Below, in pieces: positions 35,525 to 47,805 of a stretch of DNA of 64,000 nt. The position numbers and the translations under genes are program-made. The stretch spans positions 1 to 64,000 of the forward strand of contig MU858081.1 in the NCBI GenBank assembly GCA_033297075.1, given 5' to 3'. The notes under the pieces are model-generated. The model had not been told where the DNA came from. It saw nothing but the letters and a program-made list of their open reading frames with translations, and made no database searches. This stretch comes from Rhypophila decipiens. Lineage: Eukaryota > Ascomycota > Sordariomycetes > Sordariales > Naviculisporaceae. How positions within the stretch are numbered: the first letter of the stretch is position 1; the number at the start of each line of letters is the position of its first letter.

Positions 35525-38500
35525 TTACAGACCACCTGTGAGTTTCTTCCACCAACTGCTCCTCGGTGTCGTATCCATGAACATGGCACTGTTCCGCCGG
35601 CTATCCCGTTTCTCGCCACTGCCATCGGAACCAGTGCGGCGATCTCGGTCTCCTCTCTCGCGTTCACGCTCGCGCTCCCTTTCTTCCCTCCGTCTACGCC
35701 TCCTCCGCTCTTCATCATATTCCTCGGGACCTCGTCCGACCTCAGGTTCCTCATATTTGGCCCTCCGCCTTGCCCTTCTAGCTTCTCGCCGAGCCTCCTC
35801 GTCGTCGACCTCCTCGGGGGTTGGAGGTTCAACCATGTCTTCGTTACCGTCGACGGGCGGTGGTGGTGCATCGGAGTGTTCTTTAACCCAGGAAGAAGTG
35901 CCAGAGTGTGGCCATGAGTCGGTTTTGTCTCTGGATTTGCTGGGGTAGACGTATTCGTTCACCTGCTCCGACTTACGTCTCGAGCGCCGATCCTTGTCCC
36001 TGCTGCTAGACTCGGCTTCTGCTTCCCTAGCAGCGCGACGAGCTTCCCGATGTCGATGTCGCTCTTCTTCGTCGCGCTCGCCCTGTCCAGGATGATAACT
36101 GTGACGCCGTTCATGACGAGCAGCACGGCGAGCCTCGGCCTCGGCTTCGGCGGCCATCCGCTCGGCGCGTAATCGTCGTCGCTCCTCCCGCTCAATTTCT
36201 TTTTGCTCAGCGGCACGCCTTTCGGCCTCTTCACGTGCCTTTTGTGCTCGGCGTTCCGCGCGACGGGCCTCCTTCTCCTCTTGACGACGAGCTTCTTCCT
36301 GCTCTTCAAGTTTCTTACGCCGCTCACGCCGGGCTTCGTCTTTGGCGCGACGAGCTTCTTCGGCGGTCCCCTCCCCGACTCCCTGCTCAGCCTTTCGTGC
36401 CCGCCGAGCCGCCCGTCGGGCTTCTTGCTCGGCGTCTGTCATTGACGTATCCATGCGCCGTCTAGTGCCCTCGTCATCTGTGGCTGCATAGGTATTGCGC
36501 CGACGTGGCTCAGGACGTGAGGGTTCCGCAGGGGCTTTGGGTTTCAAGACACCGAACACGGAAGACAGGCCTGAAGGCTTCTTGGCGCTCGAGTTGGAGC
36601 GTTTGAGAGGAGGGGGGCGGGAAGGCGTCGCGTCGGCCATGTCGACCATGACAATGTCGTCGTCCCGTGCATACTGCTATATTGAGTCAGTGTCAGTCAT
36701 GGCAATGTGCGGATGAAATGTGCGGATGAAAGCGAGAACCAGGAATGATCATCGACGCGTACCTTTGACCTTCTGCGCTCCCGCCTCTCTGGGCTCGGTT
36801 CAGCATCAGTTGCGCCTACCATGACAACATCATCTTCCTCGTCGAACGCTTTCCTACTGCGTCTGGCGCCTGCTCCCGCGAATGCAGCGGCGGCCAGTCC
36901 TACTCCGAGGACCTTGGCCGCCTTGGCCGACATATCGGGCGCCGACTCGGGGGGTGGGCTGGCAATCCCACTGGTCATATCGACCGAATGCCTGCGGGAC
37001 GACTTTCCACTGGCGGTGCCGCGCTTCTCACGGCTCGACATGGATCGCGACAGAGGCGGGGTGCTCGTGAAGACGCTGGAGAAGCGCGGCGCACTTTGAG
37101 TTTCCCTGGAACGCGCTTTGTCTCCTTTGTCCGACGGCGAGGTCTTTTTTCTGGAACTCGATTCCTTCTCAGGTTTCATTCTCGAAGAGGACTTTCTCGG
37201 ATCTTTGGTCGGAGTCGCAGACCACATCCCCCAAGATGTGCCATCGCGATTGATCTTGGGGCGTTCCTTCTTGCCCCTGGTCTCAGCGTCGGGCGGAGAC
37301 GGAGGTGACTGCGGCGCATCTGGGACTGCTGGCGGTGGAGGAGGAACAGGCGGCGGGGGGACATCGATGGCCTCCTCGGGCGACGGAACGGCCTTCCTTG
37401 ATTTCTTGCTCCCCTTTTTCTTCGGAGCCATATCGATGATCTCGACTATCTCATCAGGGTCGCCGCCGTCGTCGTCGGGTGGAAAAGTGCCGGGAGGAGC
37501 CGAATCCGCCCCGAATCCGGCGTCGACAAAAGCTGGGGGGACCGGAACTGGAACTGGAACGGGGGCGGGAATCGAAGCCTTGTCCTTGTCCTTGTTCTTT
37601 TTGGATTTCTTCTTCTCGGCAACAACAGGGACGGCGACTTCGACGGGTGGAGGGGGAGGTGGCGGCGGCGGAGGAGGTGACAGGCCAAAATCGTCATAGG
37701 ACTGCGAGTTCTTATCGTCGTTGTCGTCGTTGCCGTCTGGATCGTCTTCGTGAATTTCAAAGGCTTTCAATCTGTCAGCAATTTTGCCGCCGACAGCTTT
37801 CTTGCTGCTGCTCTTCATGGACCTGCTAGTGGCTTCTTCGGTGGACGGTGAGCTGCCACTCCCAGCGGTCTTCCACACCTCGGTCGCGACTGCTGCGGCC
37901 CCCAAACCAATCGCACCTCCCATTGCGCCCAGCTTGGCAGCTTCTAGAACCGACCCTTTGGACGATGACTCAGCATTTTTAATCTCCCCCGACAAGGATC
38001 CCCAAGGGTCCGAGACTTTCTTGGATTTGGATCCCGACTTCTTGGATGCACCCCAGAAACTGAATGGATCATCGGCTGCAGGAGCGGGAGCAGGAGCAGC
38101 AGCCGGGCCATCATCCCAGTCCGTGCCTTGGCCCGCCGACTTCTTTCCCCTGATGCCATCGTCCGAGAGAAGCTCATCGATCTGCTCCGCCGTAAGGTCG
38201 AGGTCCTTGAATTCGTCGTCCTCTGCTGGCGGTGCTGCTGGCGGTGCACTCTTTTTGCTCGACTTACTCGATTTGTCCTTGTCCTTCCCCTTGTCTTTGG
38301 ATGACTTTTTGGACTTTTTGGTGCTGGCTTCAGCGGCAGCGGCCTCTGCAGCTTCACGTTCTCGTTGACGTTCTGCCTCTTCTTCAGCTTCTCGTACTGC
38401 CTTTTCTTCGGCCTCCTTGAGCTCCTGTTCCTTTCTTGTTTCTTCGGCTTCCCGGGCCTCTTCTTCCCTCTGCCTCTCCTCTTCTTCCCGAGCTTCCTTC

Positions 38501-41500
38501 TCTGCGGCTCTTTTGTTGATGCTGTCGGTAAGTTGGTCGAAGCGCTTCTGGTCGTTCTTGGTGAACTTTTTCTTAGGGCCCGTCTGTTTCTTGGCTGTAA
38601 GAGCAGCCAACTCTTCCTCTTCTTGGACAGCCTCAGCAGCCTCGGCATCCTGGCGCTCTTGCTCCTCGGCCTCAGCCTGAGCCTGTTCTTCCGCTTCTCT
38701 TTGCTTTCTCTCCTCCTCCTCACGCTCGGCTTCCTCCTCAGCCTCCCGTTGAGCTTGCTCTTCGGCCTCCTTGGCCTCTTGCGCCTTGCGCTTCTCCTCT
38801 TCCTTTTCCGCCTTCCTCTTCTCTTTGTCAAGCTTCTCCTGTTCCTTCTTGGTCAACTTGACCTCCTTTTCTTTTGACTTCTTATCCTTGGACTTGGACT
38901 TGGTCAGGCTCACAGAGGCAGAAGGCTCATCACCCCATGCATTAGCATCACCATCACCTACATCCATTGATGGCGGTGTTGGGGCGGGTGGTGGAGGTTC
39001 GTCGGCAAGCTCTTCCTTGCGGGACTTTTTCTTCTTGGAGCTTTCTCCCCAGCCGGCCCAGTCATCGTCATTTTCTTTGTCGTCTTTGCTTTCTTCCACA
39101 GAGTCAGGATGCATGGATTCAAGGTTGGTTTCGCCCAAGACCTCGACAGGCGCGTTCTTGCTGCTTGCCTTGGCCTTCTTCTTTTTGGATGATGAACTGA
39201 GACCCCATATGTCATTGGAGGCTGGCTCTTCGATAGTGTCCGGCTTGATTGTCGCCTCTTCTCCGTCGCCCTTCTTCTTATCCTTGCCTGTGCTCCATGA
39301 GTTGAAAAAGTCGTCGTTGTCGAGCACGTCGGGCGCAGCCGGTGAATCGTCAGTCTTGTCAAGATCGATCAGCGCGTCTGAGGATTTCTTGCCGCTTTTC
39401 TTGTCCGTCTTCTGACCCCAGCCCATCCAATCGTCATCCTGGTTGGCCGCGCTTTCGTCGACCGCCGGCTCTTCTTTAGCCTTCTTTTTCTTCTTGTCTT
39501 TCTTGCCTGTTCCGATAGCCCCCCAGAAGTCATCCTCTTTCTTCGGCTCAGGTTCAGGCTCGACAATTGTTTCCGGCTCGGGCTCTGGTTCCGGCTCTGG
39601 TTCTTTGGGTGGCTCTGGTTCCGCCCCCTTCTTACCCTTCTTCTTTTTCTCTTTCTTGGTCGCTGAAATGCCCCAAGGATCATCTACCTCCTTTGGTGGG
39701 TCAGGTACAACAGGCTCCGGTTCGGGTTCGGGCTCTTTTGGCGGTTCGGGCTCAGGCTCGGGGTCATTCTTCTTCCCCTTCTTTTTCTCCTTCTTCGATG
39801 TCGATACGCCCCATATATCCTCCTCTTCTTTCGCGGGTGGTTGTGGCTCGGGCTCGGGCTCGGGCTCGGGTTCAGGCTCCTTTGGAGGTTCAGGCTCTGG
39901 CTCTGGTTCGGCCTTTTTCCCCTTCTTCTTCTTCTTGTCCGTTTTAGAACTGGAAAGGCCCCATATGTCGTCGCTTTTCTCCAGTGCGGGTTCAGGTTCT
40001 GGCTCTGGCTGCGGTTCTGGCTCTGGTTCTTTGGCCGGTTCAGTTTCGGGCAGGGCGTTTTTACCCTTCTTCTTCTTATCCTTCTTTGCGACTGTCGCAC
40101 CCCAAGCGCTGCCGCCCCAGGCGTCCTCTTCTTTCTTGACTGGCTCGGGCTCAGGCTCCCGCTCGGGCTCTGGCTCAGGTTCCTTCGGCGGTTCGGGCTC
40201 CGGAACTGCATTCTTACCTTTCTTCTTCTTATCTTTCTTCGCAGACGATGCCCAGGCGCCCCAAGGATCGTCTTCTTTCTTCTCCGGCTTCGGTTCTGGT
40301 TCAGGCTCAGGTTCAGGCTCAGGTTCAGGTTCCTTAACGGGTTCCGGTTCCGGCTCCGGTTCAAGAACTGCCTTGCCCTTCTTCTTCTTGTCTTTCTTTG
40401 CAACTGTTCCAGTAATCCACGAATCGTCTATGGCATCCTTCTTGGTCTCCTCGATCGGTTCCGGCGCTGCAGCAGGTTCTGGGTCAGTAAAGGTATCCCA
40501 GATCGAAGATTGTTTTTTCTTCTTGTCTTTTTTGGTTAGGGATGTTCCCCAGCTGAAGTCATCGGCCGGCTCATCAAGCTTGCTTTGAGAGGACTCCTCT
40601 TGAGCCTTAGATTCCTCAGCAGGTAATGGTGTTTCCTGGACGAACATCGAACCAGATTTCCCTTTCTTTTTCTTCTCCTTCTTGGCAAATGATCCCCAGA
40701 GGTCGTCTTCGTGGACCTTTTCTTCTGGTTTCTCAACGGGGACAGGCTCCGGCTCCGGCTCCGGTTCCTTGGGGGTCTCATTCTTACCTTTTTTCTTCTT
40801 GTCCTTCTTAGTAGACGATCCCCAGGCGCCCCATGGGTCGTCGTCCTTCTTTTCCGGCTCTGGCTCTGGCTCTGGCTCAGGTTCTGGTTCTGGTTCGGGC
40901 TGGGGTTCGGGCTCTGCTGGCGGTTCCTCGATGACAGGTTCCGGAACCACGGCGACAGCTCCTTTCTTCTTCTTGCCTTTCTTGGTCGCGGGTATACCCC
41001 AAACCGAGTCCGTCACGGGAGTGGGTGCTGGATCTGCAACAGGAGGGGCAGGCTCTGGCTCTGGCTCTGCCCGAGGTTCCGGATCCCAGATGCTGGCTTT
41101 CTTCTTCTTGTCCTTTTTGGAAGATGCGGTAAAGCTGAATCCGTCATCCTGTTCCTTCTTGTCATCTTCGGCTAGAACAGGCGCTTGGTCTTCATCGTTA
41201 GGATCAGGATCTCCGAAACCGAAGCCAAAAGTCATCTTCTTTGGTTTGGGTCGGTTCAAGCCCCAGGGGTTACTAGTCTCGGTCTCACCTTCGTCCTTCG
41301 GCTTTGGATCTGTAGAGGATGCGCCGGTGAGAGAACCCCATAATTTTGGAGCACCCCAGGATGAGGCCCAGCCTCCAAGAAGGCCGCTGCCTGATTTGTT
41401 GGATTCGGTGTTACTAAAGTTTATGCCGTGGGAAGGGTTGTCATCCAGCTTTATATCGTCGAAGGTTTCAAATTTGGTGGGTTTGACACTGGGTAATCCA

Positions 41501-42717
41501 AAGTCCATCGTGGTGCTCTCCTCTGGGGCAGCAAGGGGGTCAGCGGGAGGGTCAACAGAGGTGGTTCCGGCTCCTTTCTTATCCTTTTTCTTCTTCTTTC
41601 CGCCGATAGGGGTGGCAAATGAGGCCCAGTCGTCCTCCGGGGGTGGGTCGTCACTCGTCTCTTTCTTTTCTTCGTCCTTTTTGTCGTCCTTCTCGTCGTC
41701 CTTTTTATCCTCGTTTCCGTCGCCACTGCCGCCATTGCCGCCATCACCACCGGCACCGCCGGCGTCACCAGCGTTGCCCGAGTCTCCGGCTCCGGAATCG
41801 CCGCCACCAGTGTTCTCGTTGCCCCCGTCCTTGTTTGCATCGTCATTATTATCATTGCTGTTGTCGTTTCCGCCGCTGTTGTTATTGTTATTGTTGTTGT
41901 TATTTGCTTTGGGGGCAGGCTTTTTTTTGTTCTTCTTGGCGGCTTGCTTGAGTCCCTCTTCACTTGTGAAATCGACTGGGAGCCGGCCGTTCGGATCAAA
42001 GAACAGCTTTTCTTCCCGGGACTTGCGAGAGGTGTTGGGGTCGGGTTGAGAAATCCCATCATTTAAAGGAATCTCGCCGAAATTCACCAATGCTCCGCTA
42101 TCGGTGTGGTCATGGAGGCATGACGGGGTTCGAAAAGATTCGTCGAAATCGGTATTTGAGGAACTCCAAAGGTCAAGCAGCCAGTTGGGGACAATGCTGG
42201 GAAGCACAAGTGGTTTCGCTATCGGCGAGGAGCTCGTTGAAGACGTGAATTTGGGTCGCTGCTATCAAACAAGGAGGGTTAACGGGGCGCTGGTCACTTG
42301 AGAATAAGGCTTTACAAGAGTACAAAATTGCCTTTGTCGGCACCACTTTCGGAGCTCCAATCGTTCATTTAAAAGAAATAAATCAAAGAGATAACCACGC
42401 GGGGTTTCAAAGCCGCCGACACCAACAGATAAAAGAAGCCACATAGAATGACAGCCCTGACACAAACTGCCGGGTTTAATTAGAAAGAAGAAGCTACGGA
42501 AGCTAATCCGACTTACATTTGTCGCGACATGCAACTCAACCCATTTCCTCGCAACGAGGAGCAGCTGCGCCTGCACAAGAGATCTATTCAACTGGCGATC
42601 CACCTCTTCATCCAACCCAGTCATCTTTTCCAAATACCGGTCCGTTGACCTGCCATACACAGTGGGTTCTGGCCAGCTCTCGCTCTCGCGCAAAGCCAAA
42701 ATCTGGGCGACGGCCAT
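35525..42717 (-). CDS. Giant low-complexity protein with Trp-Gly/Lys-cluster/Glu-Pro repeats
   Basis: Function unknown. Minus-strand exons 42717-42517, 42261-36763 and 36676-35525 have introns of 255 and 86 bp, all phase 0, giving 2283 residues. Layout: residues 1-67 helical ([20 protein letters not shown]); about 68-180 with a hydrophobic stretch [12 protein letters not shown]; about 183-275 Asn/Asp/Gly-rich, then Lys/Asp/Glu; about 275-1150 a repeat array (see separate entry). About 1175-1390 is a Lys/Glu/Arg coiled coil, and there is a 12-residue Pro tract near 1595-1607. About 1970-2260 is a second Arg/Glu/Ala coiled coil, and the end is [11 protein letters not shown]. No enzyme domain or signal peptide is seen. 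The joining of the 36.7-42.2 kb and 35.5-36.6 kb frames rests on a clean donor (AAGGTACGCG) and acceptor (AATATAG). It is probably a disordered scaffold. Confidence 0.75.
37644..37680 (-). repeat. Polyproline-coding tract in the giant gene
   Basis: Encodes 12 consecutive prolines following DDFGLSP, a potential ligand for SH3, WW or profilin-type domains. The codons are mixed (CCT, CCG, CCA, CCC), so selection at the protein level is more likely than simple triplet slippage. Confidence 0.7.
39015..41645 (-). repeat. Tandem charge-block repeat array (W-G / KKDKKKKGK / EPEP)
   Basis: About 17 imperfect units, typically DDPWGxW, 3-6 small residues, a basic cluster such as KKDKKKKGK, then a linker of EP dipeptides of variable length ending in acidic residues. 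KKDKKKK occurs exactly seven times. Linkers range from none to more than ten EP pairs. Units at both ends are degenerate (for example [17 protein letters not shown] and [18 protein letters not shown]). Spacing of the tryptophans is about 35-60 residues. Opposite-strand frames here read as Gly-Ser repeats and are artefacts. Confidence 0.85.
41795..41925 (-). repeat. Asn/Asp/Gly-rich low-complexity coding tract
   Basis: Encodes nine consecutive Asn followed by Asn/Asp/Ser and Gly/Asp/Ala-rich sequence. The AAT/AAC codons form a short triplet run that could vary in length among strains. Confidence 0.75.
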
Positions 42718-45700
42718 CGTGATAGTCGAAGGAATTGACGATACGACGATTCGCAGGTGTCAAACTCATGTGGTGCTATGTTGCGCCGAGTAAGGGCTAT
42801 ACGTTGAGCCAAAGACGGTGTTGTGTTTGTTGTGTGTGATTGTTTCGACAGATCTTGCTGACCGAGCTTCGCAAACAGACGGGCGCCCTTGTCGAATGCT
42901 GGAACTGGAACTGAATTTCGAAAAAGGTTCGCTGGGAGCAACGGCAAACGGGGATTGTTTTACGATCCCCAGTTCTTCCTATCGACCTGTTTTCCCCTTT
43001 CTCGGTTTCTGGCCGGCTCTGTTATTGTTTTTCTCCCTGCGCAAAGGAGACTTGCAGAGAAAAGGAGAGAAAAAAATGAATTGGGGTCAAGGGCCAATGA
43101 CCCGACTGGATCTGGAAGAGAGGCGACCGGTGGAATGGGGATTGGTGGTTGGTTGTGCTGTGCAACCACACACCGCCGAGTTTGTACTCGAGTTGCCCTT
43201 GGCTGGCTCGCGCGAGCAGTTACAAGACGACTTGGTCTAGGAAGGCCGTTCGTGAGTGGTTGAGAAGCAAATCTTCAGACGGAGGGAGGCGACGAGAAAG
43301 CAGGCTGAGAGGGGTCACCCTTCAGGTGTGTGGATTTGGTGTTCAACTTGGGAGGAATCGTCGGCTTTGGGATGAGGTATTCATGCACGACGCCAAGTAC
43401 CCCGGTGTATTGGGGCTCCCGCAAGGCCCTGAGGTGGCACAAACAGTCAAGGGAGCGGCACAGGGCCAAGATAACAGGCCCTATCGACTGTTATGGACGG
43501 ATAAGATAGGGATTGCAGCAACTTTTTTTTTCTAAAGATATTTCCCCCACCTTATCCCCTGCCCTCGAAGGAATCGAAGCTTATGAGAAGGAAGTCTTGC
43601 CCTGTGTCGCGAGGCTCAGCTGGCTCACCAGAATATGAGATGAAAGATGGCCAGGAAGAAGGTTTCTGTTCGTACTCCCTTGACAGTATTTACAGAACGG
43701 TACACACCAACCGGTTCCAGGTACAGTACACTCCACTGACCCCCCCAAAGTGCAGATCAAGTCACTCGGGTGGACGAGCAACGTGAGGGGCAGGACAAAC
43801 CTCACCCTACAACCCTTGCTCAACGTCTCTGATTGGACGACGAGTGAAGCCGTGACGGATTTTGTTGGATGGCTGGGGGCGAATGTCATTGGTCACAGCA
43901 TGACGATGGGACGGTGAGTACCAAATCAAGTTAGGGTGACTCCCGACTCCCGCGCCCAGAATGCCCTTGCAGGGCAACCAAACGACCTGTGATCACAAAT
44001 GGAGGAACACCTCGGAAGGTTTCGCCACGATCGGTTTGTCTCCCTCCTCTCCTCTTCACAAATGAACACCTAATTGTTTCCCGCTCTTTTCAGGGTTTTC
44101 TATACAACTCAGAAGGATTCTTGAGCCGAGTGCATGGCTTTCGAGGGATCAGTTTCGCTCAGTTGGCTTCGGCTTTGAGCAACACAAGTCAGGAAGGTGT
44201 GTGCTTTTGTACCTATTCCATAACCGCATCCCAGACTAGCGGTCTCTTGCATAGTGCCCGGCTATCCAGTTACACGAATGTGCTCCGTAACCCGAAGAAA
44301 TTGGTACTCTCTGTTGATGGATGCCGACATGGCACAACTCTCATTGCCTGCTGACCTTGCCTGCCATGGAACAACATCAACACCATCGTGACTAACAGGA
44401 GGTGAGGAAGGTCACGATGCCAGCTTTGCGGCCCGTTACCCCACTCTTCCGGGTGATAGGACTTCAGGCTCTCAGCGCGGACGGGCTATTTGGATCTAGT
44501 GGAATTGTGTACGTCCACGGATTACAAGGCTCTCGTCGAACGTTCAACACGGCAACGCAAACAGGGTTCAACGATGGACCCGTCGTCTGCCTCTCAAGCC
44601 ACAAACGAAGAAGGGGGAAAACCACAGCCCCCAGGGTTGAGTCGCAAGACGCAAAGAACAAGATCAGACCCTTCTGCTGGCCGCCATCCGTACCTCGGAA
44701 GTATAAAGGCGGTTCCAGTCGCTCACGACACCATGTACTGTACGTGCATTGTTGGCATTGCAGCTCTCTGCAGCCATGTGAGCGCCCAGCGATCAAGGGA
44801 TATCTCACCGTACCCAAATCTGCAGACCTGCCTGCGAGCACGGCACGCATCGCCCTCGCAGCGGCTCCGCAATAGGTACCACTACATGGCAGACTGGGCA
44901 GCGATGCACATCTAGCCTTTTTCTCGAGGAAACGCCGTGGTGCCGGCTACTGTCCCTCGAGGTGCAGTACTTATAGCATTAGGTACTATACAGCATGCGA
45001 TTCCACATTCATTCACCCGGAACATTTTGCATTGGTAGACAATCTAAGTCCACCTAGTCATCTTGGATGTTCTGACCAGAGTCACCACTGTCAACCACTA
45101 ACCACCAAAGGCTCCTGACCCATTGTGCACAGAGTACTCCGTATTACGAGACCGATACTCCCCGAGTCCCCGACTTCCCAGGACCTTCCGCGATTTGACC
45201 GCAGTTGGGGTTCAAGGCGGGAGTTGGGTGGAACTTCTTGAAACCTTTTGGACGCGCCGACGCGGGGCTCATGTCTCCCCCACCCACTTTACAGTCCTGA
45301 ATGGGCATCGCGCCTTCGTCTTTCCTCACCGCCAGAACTGTCTCGTCAACGAGTGTGCTGAGTGGCTGGTTGTCAAGATTGGGCGCATCATGAGCTGCAC
45401 GACACATTGAAGAAAAACACTGTGGAGCTGGATTGGGATTGTCCAAGTGGACCAAAACAGCTCATCTTTGCCCTTAATGGAACCGCGACAAATGGGAACT
45501 TGTAATTCGCGACGGCGACTGCACCAAGGGAATATCATATGTTAACTACACTCCGGAGTCTGGTACAATAGGAAGTCTCCGGAACTGGACAAAATCCCAG
45601 CCTCTGTCGTGGCTCACGGGAGCGCGGGTCGGCAATCTTGGATAAACTGGCCATGCCGCCCCTTGGATTTTCCTTGGACGGGTCACACGTGGTGAGTGAG

Positions 45701-47214
45701 GTTGGTCGCCTGGGAGCCTCTTGAGCGTTCCCGAGGGCGTCGAACAGTCGGCTCACGCCATTGACCCTTTTGCTCAGAGGCCTGTCACTGAATAGTTGGT
45801 TGCGTTGGAGTGGGCTCTTGAATTTATCATCTTACTCCGTACTCGTGGACCCTCCCAGCCTGCGTCAATAGGCGTTCAATAGGGTACGGACTCATGGTGA
45901 GAATGTGAACGCATACTGAGGTAAATTGAACCCGATAACCACTCGGTCTGTAGCGGTTTCGGCAATGTGAAAAGGGAAGTGCTTGCACTCGGTCTTCCAT
46001 TTTGCGTTCCGGAGCCAAAACTCCAAAACGGGTGAATATTCGGCGCTGTAGTGTACGAGGACTACAGACCCACAGGCCATTCACCTGACATCCTTTCCAG
46101 CTCCCGGAATTTCAGGATTCGCTCACGGAACGGAGGCGAACCGTGCCGTCATCCTCCGTACATGACCGAGCCTCTTGCTCCTTCGCCGACGCAGCTGACG
46201 GAGCTAGCCGTGTCGGTAGGGTCAAAGGAACTTTGCGCCCGACACCGAGTGGTCAGAAGTCACCCGTGGTTGAAACAAACATGAACTTTAGGTAGCCGGG
46301 TGCGCTAAAGCGGTCTAGCGCCATCCGTCAGCCAGCCCTGTGGGCGAGATCCCGAGCTCGTTCGAACGGCAGGGGGGGTTTCTGGCCCCTGGGGTCTTAG
46401 CCACGCTGTAATTAGCATCAAAGCTAAACCCGACGTTTCAGAACATGCCCCTTTCTCCCTCCTTTGAGGATGACAAAGATGGGTTGTTGTGCACCAGACC
46501 AAGCAGACGAACCAGACAATGAAGGAGATAACTACCGCTAAGCACTTGCACGTAGGTGCTCCATCGCCTGGCCTCGACAAAGACAGGAAAAGAATAGACG
46601 AGTTTGATGGTTGCGGTGTTGGTTACCATAGGGCTGTTGTTGTCCACTGCTGTCAATTTAGCAAGCCGTTGAACAGTTTGTCGGCTGATTCCCGAGAAAG
46701 ACGTTTCTGCTGTTTAGTCCCATCATCAACCCTGCGCCACCAACGCAGGAAAGTTCCAGCTGGACAAAAGTTCCCCTCTCCCCATGACGGTGAGCTCAGC
46801 TGGCAACGAGACTCAAATCATTTTGTAGCTCGTCTTTTTCTCCACGTCTGCTACCGCCAACATCGGCAATGCTCGGGCAATTCTAGAAGTTTGCGACTCG
46901 GCACCGTTTCTTACCTATAGCTTCCTACATTTCGCTTTTATACCATCATTCGGCTTTTATTACTTGCTTTATTGCCTGGCTGTCCTTTCATTGCCTAAAT
47001 ACACCCCTTCATCCAAGCCTCTACTGGTTTCACCCTTGGCACGCTTCACCGTTGAGATCTCCCCTGGGTTGGACCATTGGGAACGCGCACTTGCTTTTAT
47101 TCAACTATACCACATACCTGGACCGGGCATTACCTACAACATTCTATTCGCGCCACACCTCGGGAGCCAGGTCCAGATTGACCTTGCCCGACAGGGCCCC
47201 TTTTAACATAGGCC
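42718..47214. other. Gene-poor region
   Basis: About 4.5 kb between the start of the giant gene (-) and the DUF7053-like gene (+). Open frames up to about 157 codons occur (for example 44402-44875), but none shows a family signature, a conserved intron pattern or strong codon bias. ACTCCGTA words lie at about 45136 and 45834. A 9-base T run sits near 43524. It may hold long leaders or non-coding RNA genes. Confidence 0.4.
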
Positions 47215-47805
47215 ATGGCGTCCCCATCACCCACCATGACGATCGTCACCCGGGTAGCACTCCCGGCCTTCCTCGATCCTCAAGCCATGCTGGACATGTT
47301 ACAGACCTACGAGCCCCTTATAAAAGCCAGCCCCTACCTCAAGAACTACGAGCGCCGCTCCGTGGAAGTCGAGGAACTGGTCGACGACACCTTCTTCAGC
47401 GAGGACGGACGCAAGATCCAAGCCTTTGTCGTCTATGACCGGGTGCCTATCATCCCCGGCGTAGGGAACTGGGCTACCAAGGGCGTGAAGATCCCGTGCG
47501 TGTTTCAGAGCTTCCACAATGGCGTGCGGTGTCGCGCCGATTCCGAGGCCGGCGTCACGGTGCGCAGCAGCTACGAGGTCCGTCGGCGTGGTGAGGTCTC
47601 TGGTGGTCCGGCTCCCATGGTCCATTCCGGCGACGGCGAGTACGAGCTGGTCGAGACGGCGGATATTTGTTGCGGGAGCTTCGTCAAGGCCTTTGTGAGG
47701 CAGAGCTTCACAACCGCCCACCAGAAGACGCTTCAGAGGGTGGTGGATGAGACTGCTAGGGCATGGGGTCAGCCGGGAGTTCAGAAGTTTCAGCAGTTTC
47801 GGTAG
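47215..47805 (+). CDS. DUF7053-like fungal protein
   Basis: Intronless, 196 residues, function unknown. It looks like a small START/SRPBCC-type fold: VTRVALPAFLDPQAMLDML opens with a beta strand and helix, followed by strands in AFVVYDRVPIIPG, GVKIPCVFQSFHNGVRCRAD and AGVTVRSSYEVRR. A long C-terminal helix follows (AHQKTLQRVVDETARAWG). I assign DUF7053 from memory of similar fungal proteins, with moderate certainty. A second ATG at 47236 is also possible. No signal peptide or membrane segment is visible. Codon use is GC-rich and biased like the neighbouring genes, supporting a real gene. Confidence 0.7.
   Translation: MASPSPTMTIVTRVALPAFLDPQAMLDMLQTYEPLIKASPYLKNYERRSVEVEELVDDTFFSEDGRKIQAFVVYDRVPIIPGVGNWATKGVKIPCVFQSFHNGVRCRADSEAGVTVRSSYEVRRRGEVSGGPAPMVHSGDGEYELVETADICCGSFVKAFVRQSFTTAHQKTLQRVVDETARAWGQPGVQKFQQFR

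Noticed and set aside
37118..38877. Several plus-strand frames (170-194 codons) opposite the coiled-coil part of the giant gene
   Set aside because: Antisense of Lys/Glu/Arg-rich coding sequence; hydrophobic Leu/Phe/Ser strings with no domain.
39443..40588. Plus-strand frame of 381 codons, Gly-Ser-Phe repeats
   Set aside because: Same antisense effect opposite the giant gene's repeat array.
40682..42049. Plus-strand frame of 455 codons reading as Gly-Ser-rich, silk-like protein
   Set aside because: Exact antisense of the Glu-Pro/Lys repeat array; complementing GAG-CCN codons gives GGN-CTC/TC-type codons and so Gly/Ser strings. No splice logic or conserved end.
42265..42516. Extension of the giant gene's first exon to a 150-residue protein
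   Set aside because: The GTAAGT donor at 42516 and the TAG acceptor before 42261 join phase 0 to the long second exon; the extension is intron sequence ending in a stop.
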